The position numbers and the translations under genes were made by a program. A stretch of DNA of 64,000 nt, taken from NCBI GenBank assembly GCA_050246915.1, contig JBFWVD010000017.1, forward strand, positions 20,590 to 84,589. Reading direction: 5' to 3'. Each line of letters opens with the position of its first letter. Position 1 is the first letter of the stretch. The notes below the pieces were generated by a model, which was not told the origin of the DNA, searched no databases, and saw only the letters and a program-made list of their open reading frames with translations. Below are positions 59,058 through 64,000 of the stretch, piece by piece. This DNA is from JBFWVD01 sp050246915. Its GTDB lineage: Bacteria > Actinomycetota > Acidimicrobiia > Acidimicrobiales > Ilumatobacteraceae.

Positions 59058-59666
59058 CTACTGGTCGAGGCGCAACAAGCGGCGATAGCCGATGAAGCGT
59101 CCCAAGGCGACGCCTGCGGTCTCCTGCACGAAGTGCTTCAGCACCGAGCCATCCCCCTCCGGGCTCGTCCGTGTGGACGACACATGCGCGCTCAAGCCCA
59201 GCTCCGTGGCGATCGCGGCGATGCGCTTGGCGTGGTAGGGATCGCTCACCAGCAACACCGATCGCAGATCGCGCTCGCGCAAGATCCGCGCCGCGGCGGC
59301 CAGCGATTCCCAGCTCGTGCGGCCCTGCACCTCGCGCAAGATGGCGGCGTCGGGCACGCCGCGTTCGATGAGATAGTCGGCCGATGCGCGTGCCTCGGTG
59401 AATCGATCAGCACTCTGCTTGCCGCCGGTCACCACCACCAGCGGCGCCAGTCCTTGCTGCCACAGCTCGAGGGCGTGATCGAGCCGGGCCGCCAGCACCG
59501 GTGACGGCCGACCGTCGTACTGCGCGGCGCCCAACACCACGATGGCGTCGACCGCCACCCGCTCATCGGCCCGACTGGCCGACCACACCTGCACAACAGT
59601 GGCCATCACGTACAGCGCGGCCACCATCGTCACCGCCACGGCGGCTCGCAGGAGGCGGATGAACAC
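59058..59666 (-). CDS. YdcF/SanA-family (DUF218) membrane-anchored protein
   Basis: A 202-aa DUF218 protein with one N-terminal TM segment (AAVAVTMVAALYVMATVVQV) and an extracytoplasmic domain: DAIVVLGAAQYDGRPSPVLA, LVVVTGGKQSADRFTEARAS, SWESLAAAARILRERDLRSV and LLVSDPYHAKRIAAIA. Related proteins affect envelope integrity or vancomycin tolerance; biochemical role unclear. GTG start 9 bp after the gltX stop, so probably cotranscribed. Confidence 0.86.
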   Translation of the reverse strand: MFIRLLRAAVAVTMVAALYVMATVVQVWSASRADERVAVDAIVVLGAAQYDGRPSPVLAARLDHALELWQQGLAPLVVVTGGKQSADRFTEARASADYLIERGVPDAAILREVQGRTSWESLAAAARILRERDLRSVLLVSDPYHAKRIAAIATELGLSAHVSSTRTSPEGDGSVLKHFVQETAGVALGRFIGYRRLLRLDQ

Positions 59667-59675
59667 CGTGTCGAC

Positions 59676-61112
59676 CTACATCCGCTCCCGAGCAGCACGA
59701 AGGCGGCGGGCCACCTCGTCGACGCCCAGCAAGCACACCGGCTCGAACAACGGTGGGCCGACGGTGCGACCGGTCACCGCGACCCGGACCGGGGCCTGCG
59801 ACTTGCTCTTGTTGAGCCCGACGCTCTCCCCCACCGCGAACACCATCTGCTTCACCGACTCTGGATCCCACGCCACGGTCGGCAACTGCTCGAGCACACC
59901 GTCGATGAGCGCGGCGGCCGCGCCGGTCATCGTCTTGTCCCACGAGGCCTGGTCGATGACCGGGTCGGCGAAGAACATGAAGTCGATCATGCCCGGCACC
60001 TCATCGAGGCGCACGATGCGCTCCTGCACCAATGGCGCCATCGCTTCGAACCAATCAGCACGAAAGCGATGCGGTGGCCACGGTGCACGCTCGGATGTCA
60101 ACCAAGGTTGACAGCGCTCGACGAAGTCGGCGATCGGCAATGCTCGGATGTAGTCACCGTTGATGGCGTTGAGCTTCTTCACATCGAAGAAGGCCGGCGA
60201 CGACGTGACGTCGGTGAGTCGGAACTCCTTCATGATGACGGTGTCGAAGTCGACGATCTCGGAGTCTCCCGACGGCGCCCATCCCAGCAGCAACAGGAAG
60301 TTGCGCATCGCTTCTGGCAGGTAGCCCTCATCGCGGTAGGACTCGAGCGCCACCTTGTCGCGCCGCTTGGACAGCTTCTGCCGGGCCTCGTTCACCAACA
60401 CCGGCACATGAGCGAACACCGGCGGCTCGGCGTCGGTGATGGCCCGCCACAGCAGCAACGCCTTGGGCGTGTTGGGCAGATGCTCCTCGCCACGGATCAC
60501 GTGTGTGATGGCCATGTCGATGTCGTCCACGACATTGGCCAACAAGAACATCGGGTTGCCGTTGCCCCGCAGGATGACGAAATCCTCGATGAGCGCATTG
60601 TCGAACGTGGGCTCACCACGGATGAGATCGATGACGGTCGTCGACCCCACGTCTGGTGTGCGGAATCGCAATGCACGCCCCGGCGCCGCGTCGAGGCCAC
60701 GCTCGCGACAGAACCCGTCGTATCCGGGTCGGCCCGAGATCTTGGCGCGAGCATCGATGTCCTCGCGGACGCAGTCGCAGTAGTAGGCGCGTCCTTCACG
60801 GTGCAGCGTCGCCGCGACGCCCTTGTGACGATCGACGAGATGGGACTGGAAGTACGGGCCCTCGTCCCAATCGACACCGATCCAGGCCAGAGCATCCATG
60901 ATGCCTTGGGTCCACTCGTCACGGTTGCGCTCGGTGTCGGTGTCCTCCACCCGCAACACGAACACACCGCCGTGTTGACGAGCGTGGATCCAGTTGTACA
61001 GCGCGGTCTTGGCTCCTCCGACGTGGAAGTAGCCGGTGGGTGAGGGCGCGAAGCGGACCCGAATCGGACGATCGCTACCGGTCGTGCCGTCGGCGGTCGA
61101 TGGCTGACTCAC
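59676..61112 (-). CDS. gltX: glutamyl-tRNA synthetase
   Basis: This class Ib synthetase attaches Glu to tRNA-Glu and, in organisms lacking GlnRS, also to tRNA-Gln. ATP-site motif PSPTGYFHVGGAKTALYNW (HIGH type), LRVEDTDTERN, and the KMSKS-type EARQKLSKRRD near the middle; a helical anticodon-binding domain follows. I prefer GTG 61112, whose GTGA overlaps the upstream stop; ATG 61133 (MAHAAGAV) would overlap by 25 bp. ydcF, tRNA-Gln and tRNA-Glu follow on the same strand. Confidence 0.95.
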   Translation of the reverse strand: MSQPSTADGTTGSDRPIRVRFAPSPTGYFHVGGAKTALYNWIHARQHGGVFVLRVEDTDTERNRDEWTQGIMDALAWIGVDWDEGPYFQSHLVDRHKGVAATLHREGRAYYCDCVREDIDARAKISGRPGYDGFCRERGLDAAPGRALRFRTPDVGSTTVIDLIRGEPTFDNALIEDFVILRGNGNPMFLLANVVDDIDMAITHVIRGEEHLPNTPKALLLWRAITDAEPPVFAHVPVLVNEARQKLSKRRDKVALESYRDEGYLPEAMRNFLLLLGWAPSGDSEIVDFDTVIMKEFRLTDVTSSPAFFDVKKLNAINGDYIRALPIADFVERCQPWLTSERAPWPPHRFRADWFEAMAPLVQERIVRLDEVPGMIDFMFFADPVIDQASWDKTMTGAAAALIDGVLEQLPTVAWDPESVKQMVFAVGESVGLNKSKSQAPVRVAVTGRTVGPPLFEPVCLLGVDEVARRLRAARERM

Positions 61113-61630
61113 AGCGCCAGCAGCGTGCGCCATTGCGCTGGATAGGCCGCGACGACCTGCTGATGGCTCATGCGCAGCGTCTGCTCCGGTACGACATCAG
61201 CGATTGCCCGAGCTTCGGCGTAGTGAACGGCGACGTGTCCCACACCCTCGAACGCCTCGCGGCGGAACTCGAGCAACTCGGCCGGGGGCGTGGCATCGAG
61301 GAACCCGAACACGGTGAAGGCCACGGTGAAGTCGTGCACCATCGGGGCCCGACCGAACAACGCAGCGCGGCGCAGAGCGACGCCGAGGCATCCCTGCACC
61401 GCATCGGCCACGTGCTCACCGGGCTGCAGCTTCAACTTCGGGATGTAGCGCTTGGCGAGGAGCAGTCCGTAGCCCTGATCGGGTCCCGGGTTGCCGAGGC
61501 GATCACCTTGGGGCTGACGGCCCCGCAGTTCGGCAGGCCGATCCGGGAACCATTGCGTCGGCACGTGGTCGGGCGAGGCGTAGCTGCGCGGCGACGTTTC
61601 AGGTGCGGGGACGAACTGTGGTGCGGCCAT
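61109..61630 (-). CDS. conserved hypothetical protein upstream of gltX
   Basis: A 173-aa soluble protein (GPDQGYGLLLAKRYIPKLKL; RAALFGRAPMVHDFTVAFTV; EGVGHVAVHYAEARAIADVV). No known motif. TACCGT lies 8 nt before the ATG. Its stop overlaps the gltX GTG, so it leads the gltX operon and may be linked to translation by position only. Confidence 0.75.
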   Translation of the reverse strand: MAAPQFVPAPETSPRSYASPDHVPTQWFPDRPAELRGRQPQGDRLGNPGPDQGYGLLLAKRYIPKLKLQPGEHVADAVQGCLGVALRRAALFGRAPMVHDFTVAFTVFGFLDATPPAELLEFRREAFEGVGHVAVHYAEARAIADVVPEQTLRMSHQQVVAAYPAQWRTLLAL

Positions 61631-61684
61631 GACGTCAAACGGTAGCCGAGGAGCCTCTGAGCCCTCTGCTCCGCCAAGGGCCTC

Positions 61685-61984
61685 TCAGCTGCTGACGGCG
61701 CCGTTTCCGCCGGCGCTCGCGCCACCACCTGCGCCATCGCGTCGCAGCACCCGGCTGAACGAGATCCGACCGCTGTCGGACACGGTCCCACCCGTGGCCA
61801 GCACGAACAGCGGCGGCTCCCCCGGGACGACAACGATGGCCACCGCGGAGCCAGCGGCGCCACCGAAGCCGACCCGCTCGTCGCAGTCGATCTCGACCGT
61901 GGTCGAACCGAGCGACACCAACGTCCCTCCCACATTGGTGAGATGACCGTCTTGCTCGAACACGAGCGTCACTGGTCCGGCCAT
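61685..61984 (-). CDS. small beta-rich protein downstream of the PilZ gene
   Basis: A 99-aa protein with predicted short strands (VTLVFEQDGHLTNVGGTLVS; SAVAIVVVPGEPPLFVLATG) and a Gly/Ala-rich tail. It starts 5 bp after the PilZ gene, so it is cotranscribed; its strands could form a small PilZ-like or partner barrel. No family recognised. Confidence 0.68.
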   Translation of the reverse strand: MAGPVTLVFEQDGHLTNVGGTLVSLGSTTVEIDCDERVGFGGAAGSAVAIVVVPGEPPLFVLATGGTVSDSGRISFSRVLRRDGAGGGASAGGNGAVSS

Positions 61985-61989
61985 GACCC

Positions 61990-62616
61990 CTACTTCGTCC
62001 TCGTCAGCGTGACCTCGGCCCGACGCAGCACCGAGGCCAACAGCGAGAAGTCGGTCGGGGCGATGCGGTCGATGCAGAACCGCGCCGCACTCCGGCCAGG
62101 CTCGCCCACGAACAGCACCTCCGCAGTGAACAGCACTGGCCGAGGCGGACAGCGCATGAGGACGCCGACGATCTCACCCAACTCCATCCGGGCGCTCGCA
62201 ATCGCTGCCATGCCTCCCGCCGACACGTTCACCGTCTCCCCGGTCACGGTCCGCACCGCCGAGTCGCGGATGACCGCCAACTCCACGCCGAGCTTCACCG
62301 GCACCCGGAACTCCTGGCGCCGCTGGAGCACCTCCACCTCGGCGGGGTTGGTCACCATCAACATCCGCTGACCCGGAATCCACCGATCCACGACGACACC
62401 GGTGGCGAGGTATCCGTGCGGGAGCGCCGCGCCCAGCTGCAAGGCCTGACCCTGGGTCAGGGACCCGCAGAACGCCTTGCCCTCGGCGTCGATGGGCCGC
62501 AACACCGCCACCGAACCGACGGCGGACTCCAAGATGAACTGATGGCGAGCCGCGTCGCCGGGCAGATGCACGGTCAGCGCGTGACCGATCAGCGTGCGCA
62601 GCTCAGCACCGCTCAT
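61990..62616 (-). CDS. PilZ-domain c-di-GMP effector
   Basis: A 208-aa protein with an N-terminal YcgR-like beta domain (1-100) and a C-terminal PilZ barrel from about 105. c-di-GMP contacts are present: R-x3-R in RRQEFRVPVKL and N-x-S-x2-G in ETVNVSAGGMAA (Asn in place of the commoner Asp). It probably responds to the signal made by GGDEF enzymes such as the one at 7.2 kb. It is the first of a two-gene unit. Confidence 0.85.
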   Translation of the reverse strand: MSGAELRTLIGHALTVHLPGDAARHQFILESAVGSVAVLRPIDAEGKAFCGSLTQGQALQLGAALPHGYLATGVVVDRWIPGQRMLMVTNPAEVEVLQRRQEFRVPVKLGVELAVIRDSAVRTVTGETVNVSAGGMAAIASARMELGEIVGVLMRCPPRPVLFTAEVLFVGEPGRSAARFCIDRIAPTDFSLLASVLRRAEVTLTRTK

Positions 62617-62761
62617 GGTTGAACCGGTGTCACAGATCGCTCGGGCTCGCGCTCATCGGAACATCGCATCGTTGCGTGACCATACCGAGTGCGCATGGGG
62701 CCTTGCGCGGATCGCCCATCACGAGCCACCCGACCCCAGCGTGCGTCAGACCAGCGCGGTG

Positions 62762-64000
62762 TCACACGGAGGTGTGGAGCAACCCGTACACCAACGAGTC
62801 GGACAACGCTTGCCAACTCGCTTCGATCACGTTCTCGCTCACGCCGATCGTCGACCACGAGATGTCACCGTTGGTCGAGTCGATGAGCACGCGCACGACG
62901 GCGCCGGTGCCCGCGCCCGTATCGAGCACGCGCACCTTGTAGTCGGTGAGGTGCACCCGATGGATCTGCGGATAGGCCTCGACGATCGCCGCGCGCAGCG
63001 CCGCGTCGATGGCGTTGACCGGACCGTTGCCCTCCGATGTGCGGATGATGCGGTCGGCGCCGACGTGCACCTTCACGGTCGCTTCGGTGACGAACGCGCC
63101 GCTCTGCAGCTCATCGGTGATGACACGCATCGACTCGACATCGAAGAAGGTCTGCTCCCACCCCGACACCCGACGCAACAACAGTTGCAACGAGGCGTCA
63201 GCGGCCTCGAAGTGATAGCCGGCATGTTCGAGTCGCTTGAGCTCGTCGATCACGTCGCCGACCTGCTTGCCGTCGAGCTCGATGCCGATCTGCTCGGCCT
63301 TCATCTTGATGGTGGCCCGTCCCGCCATCTCCGACACCACGAAGCGGGTGCCGTTGCCGACCAGAGCCGGGCTCACGTGCTCGTACGCGTCGGGGGCTTT
63401 GGCGATGGCACTCACGTGGAGGCCGGCCTTGTGCGCGAACGCACTCGTACCCACGTACGCGGCCTGGGGGTTGAGCGGCAGGTTCTCCAGCTCGGCCAGA
63501 TGGTTGGCGACCTGGGTCAGCCGCTCGAGCCGCTCGGGCGCAAGCACGTCGAAGCCCATCTTCAACTGCAGATTCGGGATGACCGTGGTGAGGTTGCAGT
63601 TGCCGGTGCGCTCACCGATGCCGTTGATGGTGCCCTGCACCTGGCGAGCGCCGCCGCGCACCCCCGCCAGGGCGTTGGCCACTGCGCAACCGGTGTCGTC
63701 GTGGGTGTGCATGGCCAAGATCACGTCATCGCGAAAGTGCGTCTTCACCTCGGCGACGATGCGCTCCACATCGAACGGCAACGATCCGCCATTGGTGTCG
63801 CACAACACGAGCGTCGATGCGCCGTTCACCGCGGCCGCCTCGAGTACCCGGAGCGAGAACTCGGGGTTGCGCTTGTAGCCGTCGAAGAAGTGCTCGGCGT
63901 CGAACATCACGTTCAGCCCGTGCGAACGCAAGTAGCGCACGCTGTCACCCACCATGGCCACGCCCTCGTCGAGCGTCGTCTGGAGCGCTTCGAGCACGTG
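62762..64000 (-). CDS. cimA: citramalate synthase, 5' end beyond window
   Basis: The visible 412 aa belong to the (R)-citramalate synthase/IPMS family: DAEHFFDGYKRNPEFSLRVL, VLCDTNGGSLPFDVERIVAE, metal His pair in LAMHTHDDTGCAVANALAG, GERTGNCNLTTVIPNL, and the C-terminal regulatory domain with VSENVIEASWQALSDSLVYG. The DAEHFFDGYK and GNCNL motifs are typical of the CimA branch, which condenses pyruvate and acetyl-CoA towards isoleucine, rather than LeuA. The frame is open to the right edge, so the start is missing. Confidence 0.92.
   Translation of the reverse strand, partial: HVLEALQTTLDEGVAMVGDSVRYLRSHGLNVMFDAEHFFDGYKRNPEFSLRVLEAAAVNGASTLVLCDTNGGSLPFDVERIVAEVKTHFRDDVILAMHTHDDTGCAVANALAGVRGGARQVQGTINGIGERTGNCNLTTVIPNLQLKMGFDVLAPERLERLTQVANHLAELENLPLNPQAAYVGTSAFAHKAGLHVSAIAKAPDAYEHVSPALVGNGTRFVVSEMAGRATIKMKAEQIGIELDGKQVGDVIDELKRLEHAGYHFEAADASLQLLLRRVSGWEQTFFDVESMRVITDELQSGAFVTEATVKVHVGADRIIRTSEGNGPVNAIDAALRAAIVEAYPQIHRVHLTDYKVRVLDTGAGTGAVVRVLIDSTNGDISWSTIGVSENVIEASWQALSDSLVYGLLHTSV

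Overview
The window is a 64 kb stretch of a high-GC actinobacterial chromosome, most likely from the class Acidimicrobiia or a close relative. The evidence is a fused F420-type FO synthase, a WhiB-like protein, an ImuA'-ImuB-DnaE2 mutasome with mycobacterial-type LexA boxes, Acidimicrobiia-style secreted GYW/DGG repeats, and many promoters whose -10 box (TAnnnT) lies exactly 6 nt before an ATG or GTG, implying leaderless mRNAs. I see no insertion sequence, prophage, CRISPR array or rRNA. The content is a dense chromosomal backbone with one repeat-rich island near 41.8-43.2 kb.

1-5.4 kb: riboflavin genes ribE(partial)-ribBA-ribH in overlapping frames, then FO synthase, which uses the same ribityl-pyrimidine precursor. 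4.5-9 kb: two membrane proteins, a RadC-like protein lacking metal ligands, and a PAS/GGDEF diguanylate cyclase. 9-17.6 kb: SOS mutagenesis genes dnaE2 and imuA'-imuB, each with a LexA box, separated by a response regulator, an Hpt protein and an amidohydrolase. 17.7-24.4 kb: a CarH/LitR-like B12 regulator, an Nfu-like protein, RNase HII, the F420 gene cofC, a PIG-L deacetylase, a Lys/Ala/Pro histone-like protein and a DUF429 protein behind a MarR-type palindrome. 24.5-34.8 kb: a polar amino-acid ABC transporter, PIN-PhoH, methylglyoxal synthase divergent from a wbl gene, an HDOD protein, a secreted repeat protein, a Nudix enzyme, and an unusual pair made of a chemoreceptor-like coiled-coil protein and an oxygen-binding di-iron protein. 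34.9-40 kb: a branched-chain amino-acid transporter operon (livG-F-H-M-K, minus strand).

40-44.5 kb: a small ORF plus ppx, then a repeat-flanked AbiEi-DUF559 gene, a thioesterase and a phosphatase. 44.6-54.4 kb: acyl-CoA and short-chain dehydrogenase genes for fatty-acid or steroid-type catabolism, plus an anion-transporter-family protein and a cysteine-hydrolase-like gene preceded by a leaderless Cys-rich 41-codon ORF. 54.4-64 kb: a Nudix gene divergent from a LivH-LivM-LivG triple fusion, a lipoprotein dienelactone hydrolase, tRNA-Glu and tRNA-Gln downstream of gltX-ydcF, a PilZ gene pair, and a citramalate synthase running off the right edge.

The most notable points are the leaderless Cys-rich uORF, the repeat-flanked AbiEi-DUF559 cassette, the chemoreceptor-like/ODP pair, the RibBA protein missing its GTP cyclohydrolase loop, the two LexA boxes placed on leaderless promoters, and the uniform TAnnnT-N6-start promoter geometry.
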